Notes under the pieces: model-generated | What the model was told of the DNA's origin: nothing | The model's database searches: none | Seen by the model: only the letters and a program-made list of their open reading frames with translations | Shown here: positions 10,175 through 19,495 of the stretch, in pieces | Layout of the letters: every line of letters starts with the position of its first letter | How positions within the stretch are numbered: the first letter of the stretch is position 1 | Made by a program: the position numbers and the translations under genes | NCBI GenBank assembly: GCA_017654935.2 | Contig: CM065704.1 | Coordinates: forward strand, 27,391,468 to 27,455,467 | Direction: 5' to 3' | Length of the DNA stretch: 64,000 nt | Source: Phymorhynchus buccinoides | Taxonomy: Eukaryota > Mollusca > Gastropoda > Neogastropoda > Raphitomidae

Positions 10175-10773
10175 ATACAGATCAGAATGAAGTAGATTAG
10201 TTAGAAGGAAGAGAGTAGTCACTACAATTTGCTCAATCCGAGAGCAAAGATCAACGTTTTCAAACAGCAAAGGTATTTATATGTTGTCGCCCATTTTCTT
10301 CTCGAGTTAACGTACACGATCCAGTTAACATTTGTCGCTCAGCCACACGTCGTATAATCAGAAAGCTTATATATATAGAGTGGGAATTTAACTCTTTTCC
10401 CTATTAGAGAAGTTAATGCAACAGCCCTGGTGATATATCTTTTCCTGAAGGTGTGGACCTCTGAGTAAGGAAGGTCACTCCAGTGTTCAATGCGAAACAG
10501 CCTGAAAGAGTTGTGGCAGACTTGAGCAGAAGAGGGGTAGAAGAGTGCTGAGATTAGGTTGCACAAACGATAAATACATTTTAAAAAATAGTAAGAAAAC
10601 GTCATTTTTTCGTTTTCCAGAGGACAAAGAGAAGGCAAGTAAAATTGCCAGTACTTTTGCAAAGAAAATATGTTTTAAATTGGCAAATAATAGATGTGTG
10701 CTGTGCACATCATCACACACCACATGGATTGAAGTTGTTATCATTGTCAAGAACAGATAATGTTTCCAGATAT
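10175..10773. other. Possible decayed LINE-derived sequence
   Basis: Contains a 71-codon plus-strand frame and a 107-codon minus-strand frame with protein-like composition (for example FRIEHWSDLP on the minus strand), but no domain I can name. It may be LINE debris, since LINE debris resumes after the MITE at 10774-11007. Confidence 0.3.
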
Positions 10774-11007
10774 CGATGGCTTGGAGTCAAAACGGACTAT
10801 CTTTAGATAGTCCATTGACGTATTATTGAACATATTGTGAAAACGAATAACTTGTTTCAAAACAAGACTGCAGAAATATAAAAAGCATAATCCCCATTTT
10901 ACATTATTTGCAGTCTTTTTCAATACAAGTTCTAAGTTTTTTGCAATAACATCAATAATAAGTCAATGGACTATCTAAAGATAGTCCGTTTTGACTCTAA
11001 GCCATCG
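10774..11007. mobile_element. Foldback MITE, CGATGGCTTGGAGTCAAAAC ends
   Basis: Arms of about 50 bp: CGATGGCTTGGAGTCAAAAC then CGGACTATCTTTAGATAGTC, mirrored at the right end by CCGTTTTGACTCTAAGCCAT. Each arm itself holds the small palindrome GACTATCTTTAGATAGTC. Length is 234 bp. No TSD assigned. Confidence 0.75.
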
Positions 11008-11039
11008 TTATACAGTCTTTGATATAATAACATAAGTCA

Positions 11040-11480
11040 GCATTATGAAATACAACCCTATCTTTTGCAAACTAACAAATTCAAACATAGATACGCACAA
11101 AGTAAATTGAGGACCCTTAAAATTGAAAGTGGACGTCATCTAGGCATACAAATAAACCCAGATTGTGTTCAGTTTGTTGTGTGACCGAAGATGAACTACA
11201 TTCATTAGATCACTGTGCTTTATATAATGATATAAGATGCCATTTCGTGAAATATATATCTAGAATAATATTATGTCCAAAGTGGTTAATTTTAAAACCG
11301 AGTGATTTCCTTCATAAAGATACACTCCAAGACCACGTTGGAAGATTTGTCTGTAACTGTTTCCAGTGTCGGAGTTAACTATGTCTTTTCTATATTGCAT
11401 GTAGAATTTATTGTATAATCCTTATCGTGTCAATAAGGTTCCAAGACAATACAATGTTGTTCTTGTTCTTGTTCTTGTTC
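11040..11480 (+). pseudogene. LINE 3' end remnant with (TTCTTG)n tail
   Basis: Reads SKLRTLKIESGRHLGI, then, after a frameshift, LCSVCCVTEDELHSLDHCAL, the cysteine/histidine C-terminal pattern of CR1/L2-type LINE proteins. It ends in TTCTTG repeats at 11456-11480. Frame-broken and 5'-truncated. Confidence 0.65.
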
Positions 11481-11611
11481 ACCTAGGATATTATGATCTC
11501 GAAAGATTGACGTCGGGGGATGAGACAGAATGGCTGGGTGATTCCGGCTGATAAATTTCAGATCTGATCAGCGAATTTATTATTTTTTGAAATGAATGTG
11601 TTAGCGCTCAA

Positions 11612-11617
11612 TTTATT
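11612..11617 (-). terminator. Candidate poly(A) signal for the homeobox transcript
   Basis: AATAAA on the minus strand, the first seen beyond the satellite; another is at 11576-11581. None was seen between the stop at 13090 and the array. If used, the mRNA would carry the whole satellite. Confidence 0.3.
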
Positions 11618-11660
11618 TGAAATAATGTGACACAAAGAAGTAGATAAAAAAAAAAGGTAC

Positions 11661-13018
11661 GCAATAGGGATAGAGTTTGATGTCTGTACTTAATCGATAT
11701 GATATTCTAAAACCATGCTGTGTGCAGTCTGTGCTTAATCGATATGATATTCTAAAACCATGCTGTTTGCAGTCTGTGCCTAATCGATATGATATTCTAA
11801 AACCATGCTGTTTGCAGTCTGTGCCTAATCGATATGATACTCTAAAACCATGCTGTTTGCAGTCTGTGCCTAATCGATATGATACTCTAAAACCATGCTG
11901 TTTGGAGTCTGTGCCTAATCGATATGATACTCTAAAACCATGCTGTTTGGAGTCTGTGCCTAATCGATATGATATTCTAAAACCATGCTGTTTGGAGTCT
12001 GTGCCTAATCGATATGATATTCTAAAACCATGCTGTTTGGAGTCTGTGCCTAATCGATATGATATTCTAAAACCATGCTGTTTGCAGTCTGTGCCTAATC
12101 GATATGACATTCTAAAACCATGCTGTTTGCAGTCTGTGCAATAGGGATAGAGTTTGATGTCTGTATTTAATCGATATCGATATGACATTCTAAAACCATG
12201 CTGTTTGCAGTCTGTGCCTAATCGATATGATATTCTACAAGTGACCATGCTGTTTGCAGTCTGTGCTTAATCGATATGATATTCTAAAACCATGCTGTTT
12301 GCAGTCTGTGCCTAATCGATATGATATTCTAAAACCATGCTGTGTGCAGTCTGTGCTTAATCGATATGATATTCTAAAACCATGCTGTTTGCAGTCTGTG
12401 CCTAATCGATATGACATTCTAAAACCATGCTGTTTGCAGTCTGTGCTTAATCGATATGATATTCTAAAACCATGCTGTTTGCAGTCTGTGCTTAATCGAT
12501 ATGATATTCTAAAACCATGCTGTTTGCAGTCTGTGCTTAATCGATATGATATTCTAAAACCATGCTGTTTGCAGTCTGTGCCTAATCGATATGATATTCT
12601 AAAACCATGCTGTGTGCAGTCTGTGCTTAATCGATATGATATTCTAAAACCATGCTGTTTGCAGTCTGTGCCTAATCGATATGATATTCTAAAACCATGC
12701 TGTTTGCAGTCTGTGCCTAATCGATATGATATTCTAAAACCATGCTGTTTGCAGTCTGTGCTTAATCGATATGATATTCTAAAACCATGCTGTTTGCAGT
12801 CTGTGCTTAATCGATATGATATTCTAAAACCATGCTGTTTGCAGTCTGTGCTTAATCGATATGATATTCTAAAACCATGCTGTTTGCAGTCTGTGCTTAA
12901 TCGATATGATATTCTAAAACCATGCTGTTTGCAGTCTGTGCTTAATCGATATGATATTCTAAAACCATGCTGTTTCCAGTCTGTGCTTAATCGATATGAT
13001 ATTCTAAAACCATGCTGC
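11661..13018. repeat. 45-bp satellite, about 29 units in two blocks
   Basis: Unit core TAATCGATATGATATTCTAA plus AACCATGCTGTTTGCAGTCT and GTGCC. Block 1 is 11677-12136 and block 2 about 12176-13018. Both are headed by the same leader (AATAGGGATAGAGTTTGATG), so the array head was duplicated. Variants (CTTAA/CCTAA, TTTGGAG/TTTGCAG/TGTGCAG) cluster locally, indicating local homogenisation. Because 45 is a multiple of three and units lack stops, both strands stay open; the long frames are not genes. The array starts about 70 nt downstream of the homeobox stop codon. Confidence 0.95.
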
Positions 13019-13089
13019 GGCGGTTTTTTCAGAGCGTTTTTCAATCCGAATAGAGCGTGTGACCCCTTGTGAGGATCCTTTGATCACGT

Positions 13090-13932
13090 TCATGGAGTCA
13101 GGTCGTGGGAGTACATCGGCCAGCCCACGGGGACGGGGACGGGGACGGCCCTGGTCACTGCCGGCCTGAGCGGACCCTGACACGCCGCCAGGTAGGACGA
13201 CGGATCCGACCGCCACGAATCCCCGATCCCGGACCCCAGAGATCCGCCATACTGGCCAGGAGCACCGAAGTCGTGTGCCCGTGGAGGGAGATCCATGGAG
13301 AGCAGTGGCGAGGAGGTGGTTGACAACCCGACTCCACAACGGTTGTGAACCGTCGGCATGAGAAAGGCGGAGCAGCCGGGAGGAGAGTAGACCGGTGGCA
13401 GAGAGCCGCCGTGAGTCCAGTAAGGCGTCATGCCGAACGGAGACAGAGGGTGACCCGTCACCGCTCCTAGGAAACCGCGATCCTTCAAATGGTGAGACGG
13501 GGCTTTAGCAGTAGCGGTTGTACAGGGAATGCATGTAGTAGTAACATCAGCGAAACTGTTGCAAGAAGACGATGGAGCGTTGAGAAGAGGACGGTCTTCG
13601 GAAGAAGGAGACTGGGGATTTTTGAAGGCTGTTGACGACTTCTCGCGATCGTTGGCTGCCTCCAGGGATACTACTACGGGCGGGTTCCACGGATGTTGCA
13701 AGGGGGCGGAGAGGCCGGGAGGGGCTGGGGAAGTGTCGCTGTGGTGGTGGTGGTGGTGGTAGCCCGGAGTGCGTGGGGGCACCTTGAGGGTTGTTGTTGG
13801 GGAGGTCAGCAAGGAGTGTGAAACCAGGGGCAGGGGCTCAATCTGGGTTGAGTCCCCCTGGGCCTCCTCCTCATCCTGCTTCTCTTTCTCCCGCTTGTGT
13901 TTGGTGCGGCGATTCTGGAACCACACTTTGAC
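13090..13932 (-). CDS. Vax: Vax-type homeobox gene, last exon
   Basis: The exon begins after acceptor TTTCTGTTTCAG with codons for VKVWFQNRRTKHKREK, homeodomain positions 45-60 (W48, F49, Q50, N51, R53), and runs 280 codons to TGA at 13090-13092. After the homeodomain come an acidic patch (KQDEEEAQGD), proline/serine-rich sequence, a six-histidine run (about residues 59-64 of this exon), and a Pro/Gly/Ser-rich tail ending MYSHDLTP. Such tails are usually disordered regulatory regions. The acceptor/donor pair keeps the frame with the exon at 15675-15862. Vax proteins are nuclear transcription factors that pattern anterior and ventral neural tissue in vertebrates; function here is inferred. The coding GC content is far above the surrounding DNA. 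Confidence 0.85.
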   Translation of the reverse strand, partial: VKVWFQNRRTKHKREKEKQDEEEAQGDSTQIEPLPLVSHSLLTSPTTTLKVPPRTPGYHHHHHHSDTSPAPPGLSAPLQHPWNPPVVVSLEAANDREKSSTAFKNPQSPSSEDRPLLNAPSSSCNSFADVTTTCIPCTTATAKAPSHHLKDRGFLGAVTGHPLSPFGMTPYWTHGGSLPPVYSPPGCSAFLMPTVHNRCGVGLSTTSSPLLSMDLPPRAHDFGAPGQYGGSLGSGIGDSWRSDPSSYLAACQGPLRPAVTRAVPVPVPVGWPMYSHDLTP

Positions 13933-13959
13933 CTGAAACAGAAAAACAACATCGCTGAA

Positions 13960-14188
13960 AGATCCACCAGATCACGTATCAAAATCACGGGTTTCGCGGG
14001 ATTTCCCTCTTATAACTGGAAATAAATCTTGTTTTGACCAAGTCTCACTCCCATATAAATGGCCCCCAATTCAAACCGAAACATCAGTTTAAAGAGCAGC
14101 CTCAATTTGAACTTGGGGAAATCTGTATGTGGGTCACAGCAACCCAGAAAAAAACCAAGGGACTTAATCGTGGTGCGTCACTGGGTCT
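13960..14188. mobile_element. TTAA MITE, AGAYCCACCAG family, copy 1
   Basis: Ends AGATCCACCAGATCACG and GTCACTGGGTCT; right flank TTAA (14189-14192), left flank TGAA. A fuller copy at 26625-26860 has TTAA on both sides. It lies immediately upstream of the homeobox splice acceptor. Confidence 0.75.
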
Positions 14189-14267
14189 TTAACTTAGTGC
14201 TTAGAAAATAGCTGTAAAGTGTGTTGGTGTGTCACAGTGAAAAGAGAGAGTCACTTGTAGGTTAAGG

Positions 14268-14269
<2 letters not shown>

Positions 14270-14325
<56 letters not shown>

Positions 14326-14326
14326 A
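14270..14326. repeat. (AC)n microsatellite
   Basis: About 25 AC units inside the homeobox intron, in inverted polarity to the GT run at 14508. Confidence 0.97.
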
Positions 14327-14329
14327 TTG

Positions 14330-14504
14330 CATCCGCAAACCGCAAGTTCCGTGCAGAAACCCCATACACTCTTCTAAGAAATAAGCGGATGGGATTGCGC
14401 ATGGATTCCGAATGTAATGTGTACATTCTGTCATATTTCTTATTTATTAAAAACAATTCTTAGTGATTGCACATGGGTTTCAGCGCGGATTTTGCGCGTA
14501 TATA

Positions 14505-14577
<73 letters not shown>

Positions 14578-14760
14578 CGTGCGTGCGTGTGCGTGCGCCC
14601 TAAGAGTCTGTGTACATTTTCCAAAACTTCCGTGCAGAAACCCATCCGCAATCCGCAAATAAAGTAGAAGAAATAAGCGGATAGGTTTTCGCGTAATGTG
14701 CACACTCCTTCATATGTCTTGCTTCCAGGTTTTTTTTCTGCGGATTGCGGACGGGCTTCC
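14330..14760. repeat. Dispersed GCGGAT/CCGTGCAGAAAC repeat fragments
   Basis: Several related pieces around the two microsatellites contain AAATAAGCGGATGGG, CCGTGCAGAAACCC and their reverse complements. They resemble the ends of the Harbinger-like MITE that follows and are probably degraded relatives. Confidence 0.5.
14508..14596. repeat. (GT)n with GTGC tail
   Basis: About 33 GT units followed by GCGT-type repeats. In RNA it could pair with the AC run about 180 bp away. Confidence 0.97.
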
Positions 14761-14795
14761 GTACGGAACTTTTGGTAAATGTGTGCACAGCTTTA

Positions 14796-14988
14796 GGCCG
14801 TGTACACACATAAGCGGATATTCCATGCGGAAACCCGTGCGCAATACATAAATAAATGAAGCAAAGAAGGGAAAAGATTTGCGCACGTGTCCGAATTTCC
14901 CCTATATATGCGTAAACTTTTATCCTTCTTTCTTCCACTTATTTAGGGTTTTCCGTACGGAACTTACGCGTCTAATGTGAACCCGGCC
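14796..14988. mobile_element. Harbinger-like MITE, copy 1
   Basis: Ends GGCCGTGTACACACATAAGC and GTGAACCCGGCC, flanked by TTA at 14793-14795 and 14989-14991. A 3-bp TTA duplication with GG..CC ends fits PIF/Harbinger. A near-identical copy lies at 51697-51887. Confidence 0.8.
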
Positions 14989-15124
14989 TTATACTGTTAA
15001 AAAAGAAACGCAACTACCCATTACTTTGTTTAATGATTTTATTTTTTTTAAAATTTGGGGGGAATAGTAACACCTTATATTAAAGATTGATTCTTCGACT
15101 TTCGCTCACTGTTGTCAAAGGGGC

Positions 15125-15298
15125 GTTTCCCCCCCCCGTGGGGATACCGGGGGGGTCTTTTGTATAAATAGTTCCCCCACCTTCTGGAAGTTCTGTGCTT
15201 GTAACTCCCTCTAATCTGTCACTCTCTTTGACTCTGCCTTTTCCTTTTGCTTACTGTCATCTACTATGTTTCTGCCTTACGGGTCCATTCTCCTGCCT
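15125..15298. repeat. Dispersed repeat, ATAGTTCCCCCACCTTCTGG family
   Basis: Shares ATAGTTCCCCCACCTTCTGG and CTCTTTGACTCTGCCTTTTC with 44935-45105. Ends not resolved; probably part of a transposon. Confidence 0.7.
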
Positions 15299-15453
15299 TT
15301 TTTCACGAAACACTTTCAAAACGATTCCCTCCAGCCGAAGTCGGACTTGCTGGGCCTAAGTATTTCTTAGTTAGGCGCATAACGGCAGCATGACGCACCT
15401 GCGCTCATAATTGACAGGAAACTGTCTGAGCGATCGAAGAAGAAGAAGAAGAA

Positions 15454-15480
15454 GGACAGGCCCAGAGTCCGTGCCAGCTG
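15454..15480 (-). repeat. 27-bp duplicate of the homeobox exon end inside the intron
   Basis: Matches 15684-15710 (codons of LARTLGLS) with one difference. It lies about 200 bp into the intron, between a GAA run and the TGAT repeat. Confidence 0.85.
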
Positions 15481-15483
15481 CAT

Positions 15484-15598
15484 GATTGACTGATTGATTG
15501 ATTGGCTGATTGATTGACGTATTGATCGATCGATCGATCAATCGATTGATTGTTCGATTGATTGATTGACTGATTGACCGATGGACCGATAGACTGAT
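15484..15598. repeat. TGAT/ATCG tetranucleotide repeat
   Basis: Degenerate tandem of GATTGATTGATT with an internal ATCGATCGATCG segment. Confidence 0.9.
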
Positions 15599-15674
15599 TT
15601 TTTTTACAAAAAATGTTTCGGATTGCACGCAGTGACAATCTGACTTCACACGTAGTAGTAAGCCAAAAACTCAC

Positions 15675-15862
15675 CTGCGTTTCGGACAGGCCCAGGGTCC
15701 GTGCCAGCTGGGACCTCTCTCTGCCCACCAGGTACTGGTTGGCCGAGAACTCCGCCTCCAGGCGGTCCAGCTGCTCGCGTGAGAAGGTCGTGCGCGCCCT
15801 CTTCGGTCGGTCAAGGTCAAGGGCTTTGGGGAACACCAGCTCGCGCGTCACGCCGTTGTTGT
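15675..15862 (-). CDS. Vax: Vax-type homeobox gene, internal exon
   Basis: 188 nt: two bases completing a split codon, then 62 codons ending at homeodomain Q44 (SETQ) at donor CAG|GTGAGT. It codes for [16 protein letters not shown] leading into homeodomain positions 1-44 (F8, L16, F20, R31). The LDLDRPKR leader and QYLVGRER inside are Vax-like; Emx has VVGAER and lacks the leader. The 44/45 intron position is shared by many NK-like and Emx/Vax-type genes. The acceptor (CCAATCCAACAG) is reasonable but its pyrimidine tract is weak. An open frame continues upstream without an ATG and looks intronic. The 5' exon with the start codon was not located up to 64000 and may lie outside the window. Confidence 0.85.
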
Positions 15863-15969
15863 CTGTTGGATTGGATTGGACAATCATTTGCTTGGTTGTT
15901 TTAAACAATTTTGTTTTATCAAGAACAAAAACCAAACAAAAACATTGCAGGGCTATCTTGTTCTTTAGT

Positions 15970-16000
15970 CACCCCCCCCCCCCCTCCCCCCCCCCTCCCG
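15970..16000. repeat. Poly-C tract
   Basis: Nearly pure C with two T interruptions, upstream of the homeobox internal exon. Confidence 0.95.
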
Positions 16001-16229
16001 TCACCCTTCTCATGCCGAAAAGAATGCCTTAGTTTTTGGGTGTTTTTGTTGTTGCCTGCAACTGAAGATAGCCTATTGACAGAAATAAATTCAATGATTA
16101 ACCTGAAACAATTCCTGTCAAGCTTTCGGGAAGAAATCTTTAAAAACAAATTGAGCACATCCTCTTCGGGTTGTTAGCAATGTAGATGATTCGGAACAAA
16201 ACGACAAAGTTAAAGGGGGGGAAGCTTAA

Positions 16230-16623
16230 CCCTTTCACCGTCAATGTCGCATTTTTGCACCACAATGATTTAACACCCAGGGCCTGTATTCACGTTGAGA
16301 TAGCATGAGACTTAGCATGATGCTAACTTAGAAGCTCTTCCAAAAGTCCTATTAAATCCTATAGGACATTGGAAGAGCTTCTAAGTTAGCATCATGCTAA
16401 GTCTCATGCTATCTCAACGTGAATACAGGCCCAGGTCATTAAAACTCTTCAAATCAGGGTTTATTATTGAATGATATTGCTTTCCAAAATTTGGGCAGTA
16501 AGGATTGATCCTATTCTAAATGTGTCACAGAGAAATGTCACAATATTGCAGACAAAATCTTTTCTGTAGCCAAGTAAGTTTAACAGACATTTTTTTGCTC
16601 ACAGATGGCTGGCGGTGAAAGGG
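16230..16623 (+). mobile_element. piggyBac-like MITE interrupted by a foldback MITE
   Basis: TTAA at 16226-16229 and 16624-16627; ends CCCTTTCACCGTCA and TGGCGGTGAAAGGG. The 151-bp foldback element at 16281-16431 sits inside; removing it restores the family sequence AACACCCA..TCATTAAAA. Confidence 0.85.
16281..16431. mobile_element. Foldback MITE, GGCCTGTATTCACG family, nested copy
   Basis: Almost wholly palindromic (GGCCTGTATTCACGTTGAGA to its inverse), with a short centre. Flanked by CAG on both sides (16278-16280, 16432-16434). The host MITE's normal sequence shows that CAG is the duplicated target. Other copies: 24074, 25918, 47720 (truncated), 55980 (decayed). Confidence 0.85.
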
Positions 16624-16734
16624 TTAAGCTGACAGGAAAATTCAGTGTGCTGCAGAAAGAGACTGAGCCAAAGATTTTGCTCAGGGGTGTTACAGGCAAC
16701 GCTGTAGTCTAGACACCCCCTAACCCCCAACCCC

Positions 16735-17150
16735 CTATTAAGGCAAGGCAAGGCAAGGCAAGAAATGTATTTCATACCCCATTTGGGCACAGAAATATAA
16801 AAACATACACACACATAAATAAATTTCCAAGAATCAACCCAAGAGTGATGTCCAAAATCATTTCAAAGAAAACATATCACAATATTACAAATAATGTAAT
16901 GTATTACTAAATTAAAAACAAAATGGGGAAAAGACATGATTGATAACATTTATCTGAAAGAACCGTTAACAACTGTAATGAAGTGCTTTAGTTTGAGGAG
17001 TAGTTTCTTATTTTTTGTAGAGAACAACGCTTTGAATTTATAAGCATTAGGGCGAGTAAAAAAAATACTTAGGGAGGTACCTTCTCCTGTCAGTGTCAAG
17101 AAAAGGACAAACAAATAAGTAGTGAAACTCAAATCAAATGTTCTCATTGA
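16735..17150 (-). pseudogene. LINE 3' end remnant with (TTGCC)n tail
   Basis: On the minus strand RPNAYKFKALFSTKNKKLLL is followed by untranslated sequence and a (CTTGC)n tail at 16741-16760. This resembles the extreme C-terminus and short-repeat tail of CR1/L2-type LINEs. 5'-truncated. Confidence 0.6.
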
Positions 17151-17446
17151 AATAATTCACTGAGAAGCAACATTCTGCCGTTTTCCGGAAAGGGGTAGGG
17201 TCAGGATCAGCCTAAGGTTTATTGTCACGAAACTGAAAGAGAACCAGACTTTGAGATTCAGAGTCGTAAGCATGAAGGGGTGTCTCAAGTGCGACATTTA
17301 GACTGTTGTTATGGATAATAAATTTGACTCGCCGTACTAATAAGCCAAACCTCCCCCACTCCTTTCACAACACCTCACCATTAAAATTCATCCACCTGTA
17401 TTCCACCCCCACCTCCTTTCTCTGATCCCCTCTCCCCTTCCCCATC

Positions 17447-17472
17447 CCCCCCCCCCCCCCCCCCCCCCCCCC
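17447..17472. repeat. Poly-C homopolymer (26 nt)
   Basis: Uninterrupted C run. Confidence 0.95.
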
Positions 17473-17819
17473 TGTCACTCCCACCTCAATTAAGTTCTTT
17501 TTTTTTACCTTATCATTTCTGAACATTGAGAATCGGGCACCCGTTTTCTCCACTGAATGGACAGTCGCGGGTTTTCAACCCGTCAAAAAATTCGACCCCC
17601 GCACCCGGTAATTCGACCCCCCCCGAGCCGACAGTTCCACAATCCCAGGCTCTTACGATCTCATTTGAGGAGTCTTTCATTAGGCGTACGCGTGCTGAAT
17701 GCCCAATCCAATCCCGCGCCTCTTTACAACAAACAACAACTGAATAAACAGAAGAATTGCTAAAAGTTGATGTACGTAAGCCTCTCCCGACCCTTAACTT
17801 TTCAGCCAATTTTCATTTG
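17473..17819. other. No gene recognised
   Basis: C-rich sequence with overlapping short frames on both strands. It contains AATTCGACCCCC-type motifs; no domain seen. Confidence 0.4.
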
Positions 17820-17824
17820 GTCTA

Positions 17825-18930
17825 AGTCGATCATAAAATCACTTTTCCATATAATAAGCTATATAATTACTACCACAAAACACGCGACGCAAAACAGAAC
17901 ATTAAAAGTCGATAATAAAATCACTTTTCCATAAGCTATATAATTACTACCACAAAACACGTGACGCCAGACAGAACATTAACACAGTCGATCATAAAAT
18001 CACTTTTGCATATAATAAGCTGTTTAATTGCTATCACAAAACAGAACATTAACACAGTCGATCATAAAATCACTTTTGCATATAATAAGCTGTTTAATTG
18101 CTATCACAAAACAGAACATTAACACAGTCGATCATAAAATCACTTTTCCATATAATAAGCTGTTTAATTACTATCACAAAACAGAACATTAACACAGTCG
18201 ATCATAAAATCACTTTTCCATATAATAAGCTGTTTAATTACTATCACAAAACACGCTACGCAAAACAGAACATTAATTCAGTCGATCATAAAATCACTTT
18301 TCCATATAATAAGCTATATAATTACTACCACAAAACACGCTACGCAAAACAGAACATTAAAAGTCGCTATTAAAATCACTTTTCCATATAATAAGCTGTT
18401 TAATTACTATCACAAAACAGAACATTAACAGTTGATCATAAAATCACTTTTCCATATAATAAGCTGTTTAATTACTATCACAAAACAGAACATTAACAGT
18501 CGATCATAAAATTACTTTTCCATATAATAAGCTGTTTAATTACTATCACAAAACAGAACATTAACAGTCGATCATAAAATCACTTTTTCCATATAATAAG
18601 CTGTTTAATTACTACCACAAAACAGAACATTAACACTGTCGATCATAAAATCACTTTTTCCATATAATAAGCTGTTTAATTACTATCACAAAACAGAACA
18701 TTAACAGTCGATCATAAAATCACTTTTCCCATATAATAAGCTATATAATTACTATCACAAAACACGGTACGCCAAACAGAACATTCTCACAGTCGATAAT
18801 AAAATCACTTTATAATTACTACCACAAAACACGTGACGCCAAACAGAACATTAACAAAGTAGATCATAAAATAATTGTCCTTTAAGCTATATAATTACCA
18901 CCACAGTCACACAACGCGCTATGCGAAACA
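17825..18930. repeat. About 70-bp satellite, roughly 15 units
   Basis: Units read TCGATCATAAAATCACTTTT, CATATAATAAGCTGTTTAAT and ACTATCACAAAACAGAACAT. Unit lengths vary (about 68-87 bp) because some carry an extra CACGCTACGC-type block and some are deleted. It degrades at both ends, typical of an ageing array. Confidence 0.93.
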
Positions 18931-19253
18931 GAACGTTAACATAGAGTCACACTTTCACACCTTTTAGGCTAATAGACATTGCCAAACTCACAAGACTCAG
19001 CAGAGAGATGTTGTTTGTTTGTTTTTACAAAAATATTAATAATAAAAAAGTAAGGACAATAATGATTCTCTTTTTTTTTAATAAGAAAATCCTATTGTTT
19101 TAATTTTCTTTTCAATCGGTTAATCACGTCCATATTTTTAATTCAATCCCTTGCTTTGTTTTTGTTTTGTAATTGATGTTCATGTTGTTTTTGCATGATA
19201 CTGTAACTTCGTTTTTTCTAGCTGCACTGGAGATCGTTTTGATTGGTTGGATT
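18931..19253. other. No gene recognised
   Basis: T-rich sequence with short homopolymers only. Confidence 0.4.
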
Positions 19254-19257
19254 TTAA

Positions 19258-19495
19258 CCCTTTCACCGCCAGCCATATTTCAGCCAAAATATTCCATTAA
19301 ATTTACCTGGGTAGAGAACAAAATCCATCTGCAGTATTGGTGATTCTTCTGTGATGTATACAAAATAAGGTCTATCCTTACTTCCCCAAACTAAGACAAT
19401 AGGGTTCTTTGGATAATATACCCCAATTTGATGCCTTTTAGTGACATAGGTGTTAAATCACTGTGGTGTAAAATGCGACTTTGGCGGTGAAAGGG
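19258..19495 (-). mobile_element. piggyBac-like MITE
   Basis: TTAA on both sides (19254-19257, 19496-19499); ends CCCTTTCACCGCCAGCC and TTGGCGGTGAAAGGG. Confidence 0.82.

Larger units (their letters stand above)
13933..15674 (-). other. Vax: Homeobox intron (1742 nt) loaded with repeats
   Basis: GT-AG intron between the two homeodomain exons. It contains a TTAA MITE ending 28 nt from the acceptor, a (CA)n and a (GT)n run in opposite polarity, a Harbinger-like MITE, a dispersed repeat, a TGAT-type tandem repeat and a 27-bp copy of its own exon end. Confidence 0.85.

Noticed and set aside
10545..10760. 71-codon plus-strand frame with Cys and Lys residues
   Set aside because: Composition is protein-like but no domain, splice sites or relatives could be recognised; it lies between mobile elements.
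11661..13018. CRISPR array
   Set aside because: Units are contiguous with no unique spacers, and this is animal DNA.
11613..13072. Long open frames on both strands across the 45-bp repeat (CKQHGFRISYRL and QSVPNRYDILKPCC repeats)
   Set aside because: The unit is a multiple of three without stops, so frames stay open on both strands automatically. There is no start context, domain or codon bias.
13105..13762. Plus-strand frames opposite the homeobox exon
   Set aside because: Shadows of a GC-rich exon on the other strand; no domain.
15863..15935. Continuation of the homeobox protein upstream ([15 protein letters not shown])
   Set aside because: The frame is open but has no ATG, is AT-rich and low-complexity, and an acceptor (CCAATCCAACAG) lies at the point where Vax-like sequence begins.
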